Part shown: positions 1 through 10,159 of the stretch, piece after piece | Position numbering within the stretch: the stretch's first letter is position 1 | How the letters are laid out: each line of letters starts with the position of its first letter | Source of the DNA: CAWDMC01 sp963803295 | Lineage (GTDB): Bacteria > Acidobacteriota > Terriglobia > UBA7540 | Assembly (NCBI GenBank): GCA_963803295.1 | Contig: CAWDMC010000013.1 | Span: 62,001-126,000, forward strand | Length of the DNA stretch: 64,000 nucleotides | Reading direction: 5' to 3' | Position numbers and translations under genes: made by a program | Notes under the pieces: model-generated | What the model saw: the letters and a program-made list of their open reading frames with translations, nothing else | Told to the model about the DNA's origin: nothing | The model's database searches: none

Positions 1-1581
1 TTTGGTTATTTGCTGAGTTTCAAAGGTCGTCGAACCGCTGGATTTGATCTTATCCCAGATCTCTCCCTTCATGCCGCACCAAAGGATCGATATCAGGAAT
101 GGACATGGAAAGGAGTTCCTCGCGCGAACGTCCCAGAGCGCGGCAGGCGGCCTTGTTGACGTAAACGAAGTGTCCTTGAGAGTCCAGCCAATGGACAGCG
201 TCCGAGGCACGCTCCACGGAGAATTGGGTCAGCCGGAGTTCCTTTCCGCCCGCCGGCGTTCGGTGATGTCGCGAATCGCCGCCACATTGATTTCGCATCC
301 CTGGTTGACGAAATGGTTGCCGGTGATTTCGACCGGGAAAACCGTGCCATCGTTCTTGCGATGCAAGCGCAACTCAACGTGCGTTTGCCTGTCGGCGATA
401 GCTGCCCGAGTCTTCCCGGGCTCTGCCGAAATCTCTCCGGCAGTCAGAGACAGAAAATCCTCACGACTGTATCCATACAGCTTCAGTGCGGCTGCGTTCG
501 CGTCCAAAATCCGGCAGGTGCCACGTTCCAAGACGAGGATGGCGTCGGATTCAGCTTCGAAGAGACCGCGGTAGCGCTCCTCACTTTCAGCCAGGGCTTG
601 TTGCGTGCGCATGCTTTCACTGACCACAGCTCCGACGCATAGTGCCGTCAATCCGAGGGCCAGCATAAGCAGTTGCAGTCCCGGCAACGCCGCGTTTTCG
701 GTGTGGACGAGCTGCGCCGCCGCCATGACCGCGGCGTTGATGATGAAAACGGCAAGGGTCGTTCTGCGAAGACCGCGGCGCACGGCAATCCAGACGACAG
801 GCACAAACAGGATATAGAAAGGGTGATAACGCGCGGCTGGCGCGAAGCCGAACACCAGCCAAACGGCTAAGGCGATAGAGACAAATTGGAGTACCTGCTC
901 CAGAATGTCGCGCGAGGACGGGACGGGCTGTTTACTCACTAGATCTGCCGTCCGGGACGATTGGCCTTTCGTCCACGAACGTGCCCATGGAGCCAAATAG
1001 AGCAGTAGAAACGGTGTAAATGAAACAATCGAGATCGCGTCGCTCACCCACCAATCGAACGTGCCCCTGAAGAAGTCGGCGCGAGAAAGTAAACCGTCGG
1101 CAAGTTCGGCCCAGACCCCGACGAGAGCGCCAACGACTCCGATAGCCAGCAGAACGACAACCAGCCGTCCTATATCTCGCAAACGCTCGAGGCGACGCCC
1201 AAATCTCCACTTGTCTCGCAACAGGAATGCGCCAGCGGCGTAGGTCAGACAAAGGGCCAGATTGCCAGGAACAACAGTCCAGGCCAGAGCGCTCCGCTGG
1301 TAGTTCCACAGCGCGCCGGTGATCGCAGCCACAAACACCGCAGGCGTGAACTCAATCCCGACGCCGAGCACGAGGGCCCAGTTCAGTCCGGCAGGCAAGT
1401 ACCACGCCGGGGTACCGCCTAGCATCTGAAATGCCAGCGATAACCTGTCCAGCACCATGAAGACGGCCCAGAAGATCACCGCAAGAACGAGTTTTCTAAA
1501 AAGGGGAGAGCGGTCCCAGCTGGGCGGCTGGGGCGAGGTCGCGCGTTGTTGTTTGCCGCTGCCGGCGTCAGCCCGTGGCAT
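1..1581 (-). CDS. MASE1-PAS-PAS membrane sensor, frameshifted, C-terminus outside window
   Basis: Membrane-bound signal sensor. The first 450 residues read from 1581 to 229: an N-terminal block of about eight hydrophobic segments with the look of a MASE1 domain, then a PAS domain that begins near RYRGLFEAESDAI and ends in the usual PAC tail RDITERRRAE. The frame then hits TGA at 229-231. A second PAS domain continues at once in another frame (KELRLTQFSVERASDAVHW), as if one A is missing in GGAAAGG near 243. Around 75 the reading returns to the first frame (GEIWDKIKSSGSTTFE) through a second one-base shift and runs off the window. Such proteins normally end in a histidine kinase, GGDEF or similar output domain, which is not visible here. 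The two shifts compensate, so either sequencing errors or an old pseudogene is possible. The start at 1581 is the first ATG before the hydrophobic block. Confidence 0.75.
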
Positions 1582-1788
1582 ATTAGACTCCGATTTCGTT
1601 CAAGCGAGTCCGAGGCGGCGGCCGGAGTATCGAACTCTTTTCGAGCAGTTGTTGCTGGGGCGGAGCCAGAAGGATATAGTGGTTTGCCGGTGCGGAGAGC
1701 TCCAACAAGTGCTATGAGATTGCGATGAGCGAGTGGCACCTGAGACTGAGAAACGCCGCCTCAAGAGAACTCGCAATACGGTCTGACT

Positions 1789-4700
1789 CTAATTTAGTTT
1801 TGCTACGCCTGGCACCGCCAATTCCTCGCTGGCTACCGGCTTTTTTTCCCCCAACAATCCCTCAAGATCGAGGATTTCCGTCACGTGGCTGCGTATGACT
1901 GCCGATCCCAGCGTGCCCTTGCGCCGGGTCGCCCGCTTGATGTTCAGGTCTTCTTCCACGATGCCGAGGATGCGGCCAACCACCAGCCCTATGGAGCGCT
2001 CGCCATCCGAGTGCACGACCACCTGGATCTTCTCGTCGTCCGCCGGAGGCCGTTTGGGGTGGGAGTCGACCTGGGGCTCTTTCGCCTCTCCTGAAGCAGG
2101 TTGCTGACGCGCGCGAGTTTCAAGATGTCGCCGCGATACTGCAGTACTTCCTGGCTGCCGGCCCGCTCCACGGAAGACGAGGGGAACTCCTCAAGCCGGG
2201 TGACAAAAGATAGGGGGATGGCCATCCGCCCGTCGTCGGGTCCGCTGAACAGTAAGAGGCTCTGCCTGTTCTCAGCTTTCGGTCCTAGCCCGTCCTTCTC
2301 GCCTAGAGCCTTCTCGTGGCTATCGGTGATCACACCGGCGCGGCGAGTCAACCCTACGACGTCCAGGATCAACGCCACGGTGCCATCTCCCATGATGGTG
2401 GCGCCGGCGAATACCGAGAGCTCTTTAAGATGTTTCCCCAACGGCTTGACCACGATTTCTGCCGTGTTGTTGATCTGATCGACCACCAAACCGAAACGCT
2501 TGCCCTCGGTTTCGAGCACCACAATGTTGGTGGCGGAATTTTGCGCCACGTGGTCGCGCGCCACATCAATGAGGCTGAGACACCCGGCCGCACAATTCTC
2601 AAGATCAGCGAGTTCGCGCTCCGCTCCGGCCATTTCGCCCGACTTCTTCAGCACGATGACCTTTTTCACCTGCTCGTGAAACGCGGTGTGACGTGCCTCT
2701 AGCTCTCGTATCTCCGGCAGGTAGCCGTACTGCTTCATTCCCTCGGAATAAAGCCATTGGCCTAGAGAGCAAGTGTCGTTTCTACCCGCTGCCAGTTCAT
2801 CGAGCTCGCCGACCCCATCGAGAAACTGACGCAGTCTCGACTTCCAGGCCATGTGTATCGCTTTCACTTTTTCGAAATCGATGACAGAGGAACGTACGCT
2901 CTCGTTATTCCCAGCCCCCGAACCCGAAGAGCCGGAAGACAAGGAAGCGGTCGATTCCGGATCCAATTCCTTATTCAGCAGGACCAGGGGCAACAATCGG
3001 CCACGCAGGCGATACACCGGAGCTCCATGGACGTTCTCGATGCCTTTGAGCGCAACTTTCCCCTGCAGGCGCACCAACTCGAGCAGGCTCACCTGGGGAA
3101 TGGCAAAGCGCTCGCCGCCGGAGGTAACCACCAGGGCGGGGATGATGGTCAACGTAAGCGGTATCTTGACTTTGACGGTTGTGCCCTGACCTGGCTTGGT
3201 CTGGATATCTACCGTGCCGCCGATCTTCTCGATGTTCGTCTTCACCACGTCCATCCCGACGCCGCGGCCGGAAACATTGGTGACCTTCTTGGCCGTTGAG
3301 AGCCCGGGCAGAAACAACAGCCGAAGCGCCTCGTGCTCATTCATCTTCGCGGCCTGCTCGGATGTGATCAAACCGGTATCGACCGCCTTACGTACCACCC
3401 GTTTGATATCCACTCCAGCGCCATCGTCAGAAATCTCGATATTCACCCATCCGGCCTCATGATAGGCGCGCAGGAGCAGCCGCCCTTCTGCCGGCTTGCC
3501 AGCTTTTTCGCGCTCGGCCGGCGTCTCAACGCCATGATCAATGCTATTACGCACCAGGTGGGTGAGCGGATCCTTGATGGCCTCAATCAGAGTCTTGTCG
3601 AGCTCAGTATCTTGTCCTTCCATCTCGACCCGGACTTGCTTGTTGCAGAAAACCGCCAGATCTCGGACAACCCGCGGGAACCTGTTCCAGATGGTGTCGA
3701 TGGGCTGCATCCGCGTTTTGAGGACGCCCTCCTGCAATTCGGTGGTGATCATGTCAAGGCGCTGAGAGGCCCGGAACAGCGATGGCGACAGGTCTCTTGT
3801 GGTATTTCTGAGAATCTGATTGCGCGCCAGAACCAGCTCTCCAACCAGGTTCATCAATTTGTCGAGCCGCGCGACGTCAACGCGTATGTTGGCGCTGGCA
3901 ATGGCGGAGGCTCGGGTTTCGCCCTGCTGCTGCAAAGCCTCGAGTACCACCTTAGGTTCAACTCCGCCTTCCTCTACCAGGATCTCCCCGAGTCGGCGGG
4001 GATCGCGATTCTGTTCCTGCTTCTGCAGAGCAGCCAGGACTTTTCCCTTGTCAACCTTACCGCTCTTCACCAGAAGGTCGCCCAACGAGCCCGCCATGAT
4101 CGCGGCTCCAGGGTCCGCAGTTTCTGGACTGGCCGAGACTGCGTTCCCGGATTCGGCCGCTGCCTTCTTCCTCAGTTGCTGTTGTTTCAGCAACACCTCA
4201 AGTACGGTCTGAGAAGTGAGCACCCCTTGCTCCACGAGGATCTCGCCCAGCCGCCGCGGGTCGCCGTTGAGTTGCTGTTCGAGCGCAGCCGTCACCTGTT
4301 CGCGTGTCGCCAGCCGATCCTGGATTAAGATCTCTCCGATCGTCAAACTCGTACAGCTTTCAGCCGCGTCCGCAGCTTTTGGGGTCACGACGGATGTCTC
4401 CTGAGGCTCCGCAGGCGGGAGAGTTTCAATGGCTTTTTCCTTGGGTGGTGCGGACGTCTGAACGGATGCCTCCGGTTGCGTTGGGCGGCGCTGCAGGCGC
4501 CGCAGGAGTGGCGGCATTGCCTGACTGAAGCCTATGGAGCACCTCGATGAGGTCGCTATAATCCCCATCGCCCTCCTGCTCGGTAGCTTCAATGTTCGAG
4601 AGCATCCCGCGCACCGCGTCCACCATCGAGAGCAGCCCGCTGGTGATTTCGGGGGTCAGCTTGAGGGTAGCGTCCCGTAACCGGCTCAGTAGATTCTCAC

Positions 4701-4893
4701 CGGCGTGGGCCAGCTTTTCCAGCTTAGGGAATCCCAGAAATCCGCAGGTTCCCTTAACCGTGTGGATGGTGCGGAACACGCTCGCCAGAGTCTCAGGCGA
4801 TTCCGGGTCCTTTTCGAGCACGATGAAGTCCCGATCGAGTTGATCGAGGTTTTCGTTGCTTTCGATGAGAAATTCTCTAACGAGTTCATCCAT
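1789..4893 (-). CDS. cheA: CheA-type chemotaxis histidine kinase with CZB insertion, frameshifted twice
   Basis: Core kinase of a chemosensory array. The HPt domain lies at 4893-4540 with the phosphoryl site in RTIHTVKG. Where P2 would sit there are four short repeats of the LGEILVEQG type, arranged as two pairs. The dimerisation domain (DVARLDKLMNLVGELVLARN) and ATPase follow, with N box HLVRNSIDHG and G boxes DDGAGVD and GRGVGMD. The first CheW-like domain is split at about 2620-2885 by a segment with His in AIHMAW, Cys in CSLGQW and two His in RHTAFH, the ligand pattern of a CZB zinc-binding domain. A second CheW-like domain ends the protein. Reading needs a one-base shift near 4480 (HPt to linker) and another near 2090 (inside the last CheW-like domain, continuing to 1789). 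The gene lies 91 bp downstream of a chemoreceptor on the same strand. The role as a CheA is secure; whether the gene is intact is not. Confidence 0.85.
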
Positions 4894-4984
4894 GGTTTTC
4901 TCGCCCCCGGAGATCGGACTTGCCGATTAGTTGATGGATCGGTTATGGCAGTGGTAGCCGGCCACCACGCCGCCACTAAGCCGA

Positions 4985-6634
4985 TTACGCCACTTTAACG
5001 CCTGGGACTCTCCCATGACGGCGTTCAGGCTCGGCCATATCGATCGAAGCTGAGTCGTATTTGAACTTACCCACCAGTTCCTGGAGTTCGCCTGCCATAC
5101 GCGAGAGTTCACCCGCCGCCCTCTGGGTATCGGAAGCTCCGCTGTTGGTGTTTTTGGCGGCCGTAGCCACCGCTCCGATATTCTCGGCTACCTGCCTGCC
5201 ACCTTGTGCAGCCTCGTTTACGTTGCGGGCGATCTCGTTGGTGGTAGCCGTCTGCTCTTCCACCGCGCTCGCGATAGTGTTGGCGATGTCATTGACCTGG
5301 GCGATGACGGCGCCGATCTGAGCGATGGCTTGCACCGTGCTCTTGGTATCACCCTGGATCGCCTCAATCTTCTGGGTGATATCCTCAGTGGCCTTGGCGG
5401 TCTCCTCGGCCAGTTCCCGCACTTCGTTAGCCACTACCGCGAATCCCTTCCCGGCTTCGCCGGCGCGCGCGGCCTCGATGGTGGCATTCAGGGCCAGAAG
5501 ATTGGTCTGCTGAGCAATCGAGGTGATGGTTTTGATCACCTGGCCGATTTCGTTGCTGGCCTGACCCAACTTGGCGACGGTAGCATTGGCGCCATCGGCG
5601 GTCTTAACCGCGGAGGTCGCCACCTTAGCAGCCTCAGACGCGTTTTGAGCGATCTCCTTGATGGAGGAAGTCATTTCCTCCGTAGCCGTCGCCACCGTCT
5701 GCAAGTTTCGGTTAACCTCTTCGGCGGCGCCGGAAACGACGTTCGCCTGAGCCGAAGTTTCCTGCGCGTTTGTAGTCATCTGGTGGCTGACTTCCGTGAG
5801 TTCCTCGGATGAGCTCGAGACGCCACGGGTGCTGCCTGCAACCTGGGTGATGACGTCTTGCAGCTTGTCCATGAACTGGTCGAACCATTTCCCCAGCTCG
5901 CCGATTTCGTCCTTCGAATTGATCTCCACGCGCTTGGTCAAATCGCCCTCGCCCTCGGCGATATCCTTCAGGCGGGCAGTCAGTTGCTGCAGCGGAGCTC
6001 CGACCTGGCGCTCCACCATCACCGTCAGCACGACGGCGCAGGCGCCGGTCAGCAAAAAGAAGATGAGGCCGAGAGAACGCTGCCACTGGGTCCATGAGCT
6101 GACACTCTTCAATTGGGCTTCGGAATCCACCGACAGCGATTTGCGCAGCTCTTGCAGATCCGCCTCCATCTGCTTGTTGTCCTGGGCGAGGCTGCCGACC
6201 TGGGCCTGGGTCTCGGCCGTAAGGTTCATCTTGCTGTCGATCATGGTTCCATAGACTGCTTTCGACCGGGTGGTCAGGTTGCGAAAGCGCTCGCTCAGAT
6301 CCGTCACCTGCTTTTGACGGGCGGGGCTGAAGGCCGTATGCTGCTGGACGGAATCGAGCGCAGCCGTGACGGCCTGGATCGATTCATCCGCCTGCGAAAG
6401 GGCATTCTTGTCCATCATCAACACGGAGTCCGAGTAGCGCTTGGTGAGCTTCTGAAAATTCGCGGATGCTTCCTGGCTGCTCAGCGCCGCTGGAAACAGC
6501 GAGCCGGACGCCGTCCGCATGTGGGTTAGAGTCTGCGATCCTGTCCAATACACCAAAAGAAGGAGCCCCACAAAGCCTGCTCCCAAAATCCCGATCGCCA
6601 GGCGAATTCTTGTCCTGATGCTCGCTGATGCCAT
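4985..6634 (-). CDS. Methyl-accepting chemotaxis protein
   Basis: Transmembrane chemoreceptor of 549 residues that would control the CheA encoded just downstream. It has TM1 at about residues 11-30, a periplasmic four-helix ligand domain of about 150 residues, TM2 (LGLIFFLLTGACAVVLTVMV), a HAMP domain (LKDIAEGEGDLTKRVE), and a long coiled-coil signalling domain. The conserved hairpin tip region LLALNATIEAARAGE is present. A good ribosome-binding site (AAGGAGACGACT) precedes the ATG at 6634. The signalling domain is very close to that of the second receptor at 12486-14105, so the two are paralogues. The ligand is not predictable, but the gene follows a PstS-like binding protein and two porins in the same orientation. 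The reading frame is intact, unlike several of its neighbours. Confidence 0.95.
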   Translation of the reverse strand: MASASIRTRIRLAIGILGAGFVGLLLLVYWTGSQTLTHMRTASGSLFPAALSSQEASANFQKLTKRYSDSVLMMDKNALSQADESIQAVTAALDSVQQHTAFSPARQKQVTDLSERFRNLTTRSKAVYGTMIDSKMNLTAETQAQVGSLAQDNKQMEADLQELRKSLSVDSEAQLKSVSSWTQWQRSLGLIFFLLTGACAVVLTVMVERQVGAPLQQLTARLKDIAEGEGDLTKRVEINSKDEIGELGKWFDQFMDKLQDVITQVAGSTRGVSSSSEELTEVSHQMTTNAQETSAQANVVSGAAEEVNRNLQTVATATEEMTSSIKEIAQNASEAAKVATSAVKTADGANATVAKLGQASNEIGQVIKTITSIAQQTNLLALNATIEAARAGEAGKGFAVVANEVRELAEETAKATEDITQKIEAIQGDTKSTVQAIAQIGAVIAQVNDIANTIASAVEEQTATTNEIARNVNEAAQGGRQVAENIGAVATAAKNTNSGASDTQRAAGELSRMAGELQELVGKFKYDSASIDMAEPERRHGRVPGVKVA

Positions 6635-6646
6635 AGTCGTCTCCTT

Positions 6647-6676
6647 ATTGACTCAGTGAATCATTGGCTCATTGAT
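6647..6676. repeat. Short AT-rich repeat cluster, left flank of four-helix-bundle gene
   Basis: A run of variants of a 9-10 base unit (TTGACTCA, GTGAATCA, TTGGCTCA, TTGATTTAA) lies between the receptor start and the stop codon of the four-helix-bundle gene. The same type of unit recurs on the other side of that gene at 7053-7120. The base composition is clearly more AT-rich than the surroundings. Confidence 0.6.
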
Positions 6677-7041
6677 TTAATGGCTTCTGGCCGTGCGTTG
6701 CGATGCAGCAAAAATCGCAAGAAGTTCATTGGCTTCCGCCAGAAGTTTCTCCATTTGTCCTAGCTTGACGACACCGGTCTCGACCAATAACTCGAGCCAA
6801 AATACCGTTTCGTCCGCCTCCTCAACAACCACACACCCATCTTGGCGACAAACTCAGCCTTCGAACGCGCACGGCAAACCGCGCGATAGTTTGCCGCCAG
6901 CAAGGTTCCGGACCGTAGCACCTGCATGCCGGAAACTTGCGCATCCCGTGTTCGGGGTAGGGCGCGATAGAGCTTCACCACGCGAATGGCAAACTGTTTG
7001 GTGCGCGCCCTCAGCACGTCCCACTGGTACGTCCCCGCCAA
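6677..7041 (-). CDS. Four-helix-bundle protein (S23/IVP-like), frameshifted
   Basis: Small protein of the four-helix-bundle family once named after the 23S rRNA intervening-sequence protein; its cellular role is unknown. The N-terminal part reads RTKQFAIRVVKLYRALPRT, then GMQVLRSGTLLAANYRA and CRARSKAEFVAKMGV, all typical of the family. After that the listed frame turns to nonsense (LLRRRTKRYF), while the next frame gives the expected VVEEADETVFWLELL and ends with TAA at 6677. One extra base in GTGTGG near 6838 explains this. The restored protein has about 120 residues, the normal size. It sits between the PstS-like gene and the chemoreceptor and is flanked on both sides by short repeats, so it looks like an inserted unit rather than part of the chemosensory operon. 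Confidence 0.8.
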
Positions 7042-7052
7042 TCGACCTCCAA

Positions 7053-7120
7053 GATTGAGTCAATGATTCAAATGAATCAATGAGACTGACTCAATGATTC
7101 AATGAACCGATGAGTCAATC
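7053..7120. repeat. Short AT-rich repeat cluster, right flank of four-helix-bundle gene
   Basis: At least five imperfect copies of a unit close to TGATTCAATGA or TGACTCAATGA lie in tandem immediately upstream of the four-helix-bundle gene. They match the shorter cluster at 6647-6676 on its other side. No gene or known regulatory site explains them. Confidence 0.65.
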
Positions 7121-7545
7121 AGTTGACTTGCAAAGTTTTCACGCCATCGGCCGCGGTTCCAGCACTGACGTAGCCAATGGCGCCCTTGGTCTTGGCGACG
7201 TAGGCCACCACGTCGGCATCGGAGCCGAGCATCTTGGGCATGCCACCTTTGCCCGTGAACACCAGACTGCGGAAGTATGTCTGCAAAGCGTCGTCGGTTT
7301 TGCCCAGATATTGCTTCACAAACGCAGCGTGAGCGGCGCCGCCTTTCAGCAGCACCGGGGTAACGTGCGAACCGTCGCTGAGCGCGCTCTTTTCCTCGAG
7401 AAACACGCCCTTGAGGTCGTCGGCGGAGACGGAACTCGTACCCACACTATTGTTAGCGATCACCTTAATGTCAGACCGCGCGGGCGGTCACCGAGGCGAA
7501 GACAACCAGCGCTACGGCGACGAATAAAAGTTGAAGATGTTTCAT
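7119..7545 (-). CDS. Short PstS-like periplasmic substrate-binding protein, frameshifted
   Basis: A small secreted protein of about 140 residues from the PBP-like family related to phosphate-binding PstS, shorter than classical PstS. ATG at 7545 begins a signal peptide (MKHLQLLFVAVALVVFASVTARA), but that frame stops at a TGA at once. The mature part continues in another frame as SDIKVIANNSVG, then SADDLKGVFLEEKS and a C-terminal GAIGYVSAGTAADGVKTLQV, the typical ending of this family. One extra base (or two missing) near 7486 restores the frame. It begins 35 bp after the stop of a porin on the same strand, so the pair is probably one transcription unit. A role in binding phosphate or another anion is inference from family and context. 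Confidence 0.75.
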
Positions 7546-7579
7546 TGAATTATCCTTTCTCATGGTCTGGCACCTCGAA

Positions 7580-8782
7580 TTAGAAGTTAAAGCCGGTCTT
7601 AATAACCAGCGCGTTGGTCTTGGGTTTGAATCCGTTCGGATTTACCTGAGGGTAGAAGCCGTTCGGGTAAGGACCAAAACCGTAACCATCCATGAAATGG
7701 CCCTCGACCTTGACGTTCCAGAAACGGTTGATGTCGAAACGCCCGGTGACCACTTTGTCGTAGTCGTGTCCACTGGGCAGGCTGGTGTCGTGCAGCTCCA
7801 AGAAGGTTGAAGTAATGGTGTAGCGCGAATAGTAGGAACCCAGCTCCAGCCACTTGGTGAACCGATAGGCCCCTGAGATATACCAGGCGTGGACGTTGGT
7901 TGCGTCTTCAGCAGTCAAGTTACGAATGAGGTGGTCGCGGTAGAAGCGCTTATACTCCGAATCGATGCGCAATTTGCCGCGGGTGTACTCGCCATAGAAC
8001 TGGTTGGTGAAATCTGGCTTGCCTTTTGTTTTTTCCAGGTTGGGCTGTGCCAGGCGCAGACCGAAACCGCTGAGATCCTCATTCAGGCGCGAGATGCCGA
8101 CGAGCACGCCTTTGAGCGGCGTGTTCCAGCGCAGATCGACTCCATACTGCAATCCGCCGTATGTCTGCTCTGTTGTTCCCCTCGCAGCCAGGAAGTAGGA
8201 GATTCCGCTTTCCATGCTGTCATTGCGGTGTCCAACGAAAGCGGTGTAGGACAATGATCCCAGGCCGCCCTTGAGAGGGATGCTGCCGTAGACGTCGCCG
8301 CCCAGGTGGGCAATATTAGCGTCACGGACATCAACCGGATAAACGCTTTGGGGAAGCAAAGCAAAGGTGTGCAGGAAGTCCAGATCCTGGGTATCGTTTA
8401 AAAGGCCGAATGTAGTCTTGACCTTGCCGCCACGGACGCCGAGCCAGGACGTGAATCGGTAATCCGCCACGGCCCAGTCGAGCTCGGGATGCCAGTTACC
8501 GAGCGCGCCCAAATTGCGGTCATAGAGTTGCGCTCCCACGCGGAACTTGTCGTTGATCTGGGTAGAGATATTGACTCCACCGTCGGTCATGGCAAAGCTG
8601 CCCTTGCTGCTGTTCATGGTCAGCCAGTTGTTATTGCCCGTACCCGTATCAACAAATCCCTGCGAGATAAATCCGTGGACCTGGACATCGTGTCCAGCCA
8701 CAGTGAGTTGTTGGGCGTGCAGCGCCAGTGGAGCCGCACAGAAGGCGGCGATCAACAGTAGTTGCTTCATTCGAAATTGCAT
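7580..8782 (-). CDS. Outer-membrane porin-like beta-barrel protein
   Basis: A 400-residue outer-membrane protein with a signal peptide ending in ALHAQQ. The sequence alternates polar and hydrophobic residues in the way of a 16-18-strand barrel, with many aromatic girdle residues, and ends in the aromatic-terminal strand VIKTGFNF expected for BAM-assembled proteins. The opening motif HDVQVHGFISQGFVDT and the later DWAVADYRFTSWLGVRGGKVKT recur in the neighbouring porin at 8974-10159, showing tandem duplication. A strong ribosome-binding site (GGGAGGAAAGGG) supports the start at 8782. The gene precedes the PstS-like binding protein. No substrate can be assigned with confidence. Confidence 0.88.
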   Translation of the reverse strand: MQFRMKQLLLIAAFCAAPLALHAQQLTVAGHDVQVHGFISQGFVDTGTGNNNWLTMNSSKGSFAMTDGGVNISTQINDKFRVGAQLYDRNLGALGNWHPELDWAVADYRFTSWLGVRGGKVKTTFGLLNDTQDLDFLHTFALLPQSVYPVDVRDANIAHLGGDVYGSIPLKGGLGSLSYTAFVGHRNDSMESGISYFLAARGTTEQTYGGLQYGVDLRWNTPLKGVLVGISRLNEDLSGFGLRLAQPNLEKTKGKPDFTNQFYGEYTRGKLRIDSEYKRFYRDHLIRNLTAEDATNVHAWYISGAYRFTKWLELGSYYSRYTITSTFLELHDTSLPSGHDYDKVVTGRFDINRFWNVKVEGHFMDGYGFGPYPNGFYPQVNPNGFKPKTNALVIKTGFNF

Positions 8783-8973
8783 GTACCCTTTCCTCCCTAT
8801 CCTGTTGTTTCGTAGCCAACCCGATCGAATATTGAGAGACCCTGTTGACCAGAGGTTCTATCGGCCATTCAACGATTTTCTTCAGCTCTCTGCCGCGAGG
8901 CCGGGTCATCGAAGCCAGTTCGAAGCGCAATCCGCGATGGTCCTGATGCCGATGTATCGACCGTTCTCAATCT

Positions 8974-10159
8974 CTAGAAACTGAATCCCGTCCTAAGCAC
9001 TAGCATGCGGGTGGTGTGCTGGAGCGACGGGTTATCGAACAGATAGAAACCGTGCGCCGCGCCTTCCACGGCACCGCCGTTGCCATTGATGAAGTGGCCT
9101 TCCACCTTGACGTCCCAGAACCTGTTCAAGTCGAAGCGGGCTGTGACCGTGCGATCGAAGGAATGATCGGTGGCAGGGATACCCAGGTACTCGTATTGAG
9201 AATCGTACGCACCCACCTGCAAACGCCTGTTCACACGGTACGCTGCCGAAACGTACCACCCGGTGTAGCCATAGGGATAAGACGAGAAGGGACCACCATT
9301 GCTGTTAATCTCCCCAAACTCCCGGTTGTGGAGATACTCAGAGGTGAACTGCCATTTCCCCCTCTGGTAGTCGATGTACCCGACTCCGATCCACTTGCCG
9401 GGCGTGGTGTAGATATAGGGAACGTTGTTATCGCTGGGCAGCCATCCGTCCCAGTGATCTCTTTGCTCAGAAAGCGATATTCCCAGGGTGAGACCCGACA
9501 CTGGGGGCCTCCATCGCAGGTCTCCTCCCCACATCTTTCCCACGATTCGATGAACCGGATATCCAATATCCACGTTGGAGTAATACCAGCCATCATAGCT
9601 GTCGTCGGATTTTAGGCCGAAGTACAACGTGTAATCGAGACGTCCACCCTGGTTAAGGGGGAGGGTTCCGTACAGGTCTGCGCCCGTGTGGGCTAGGTTG
9701 GTGGTGCGGAGATCCAGAGGGTATACGGCCTGCGGCAGGATCGCCCACGTGTGCAGCGACTCCATGTCCTGGGTGTCGTTGTACAATCCCAACACGGTCT
9801 TGATCTTGCCCGCGCGCACGCCCATCCAACTTTTAAACTTGTAATCGCCGAACGCCCAGTCCAGGTGCGGGTGCCACTTACCAAGTTGTCCGATATTGCG
9901 GTCGTAGATCTGCGCCCCGATGCGGAACTTGTCCGTAATCTGAGTGGAGACGTTGACTCCGCCGTCGGTCATGGCGCAACTGCCGTCGCTGGTATTCATC
10001 GTCAGGTAGTTGTTCTGATTCGTGACCGCACATCCCTGCGAAATGAACCCATGCACTTGGACCGCGTGCCCGGATACCGTGAATTGTTGTGCATGCGCCG
10101 CAATCGGCGCTACACACAAGGGTTGCGATCAGGACAAGTTGCTTCACTCTAAATTTCAT
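8974..10159 (-). CDS. Second porin-like beta-barrel protein, frameshifted in signal peptide
   Basis: Paralogue of the porin at 7580-8782, sharing QVHGFISQG, the MTDGGVNVSTQITDKFRIGAQ-type block and the terminal strand VLRTGFSF. ATG at 10159 with GGAGG upstream starts a signal peptide (MKFRVKQLVLIATL). That frame then diverges, while the rest of the protein continues in another frame from CVAPIAAHAQQ. One extra C in an ACCCTT stretch near 10117 accounts for it. A rare TTG start downstream would give an open frame but no complete signal peptide, so I prefer a frameshift. The two porins probably form one operon with the PstS-like protein. The barrel itself has an intact open frame. Confidence 0.83.

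Noticed and set aside
3333..4328. 331-codon frame opposite cheA
   Set aside because: Antisense to conserved kinase motifs, so not considered a gene.
2080..4500. Programmed ribosomal frameshifting in cheA
   Set aside because: Neither break site has a classic slippery heptamer with a downstream structure that I can see, and similar breaks occur in unrelated neighbours; error or mutation is simpler.
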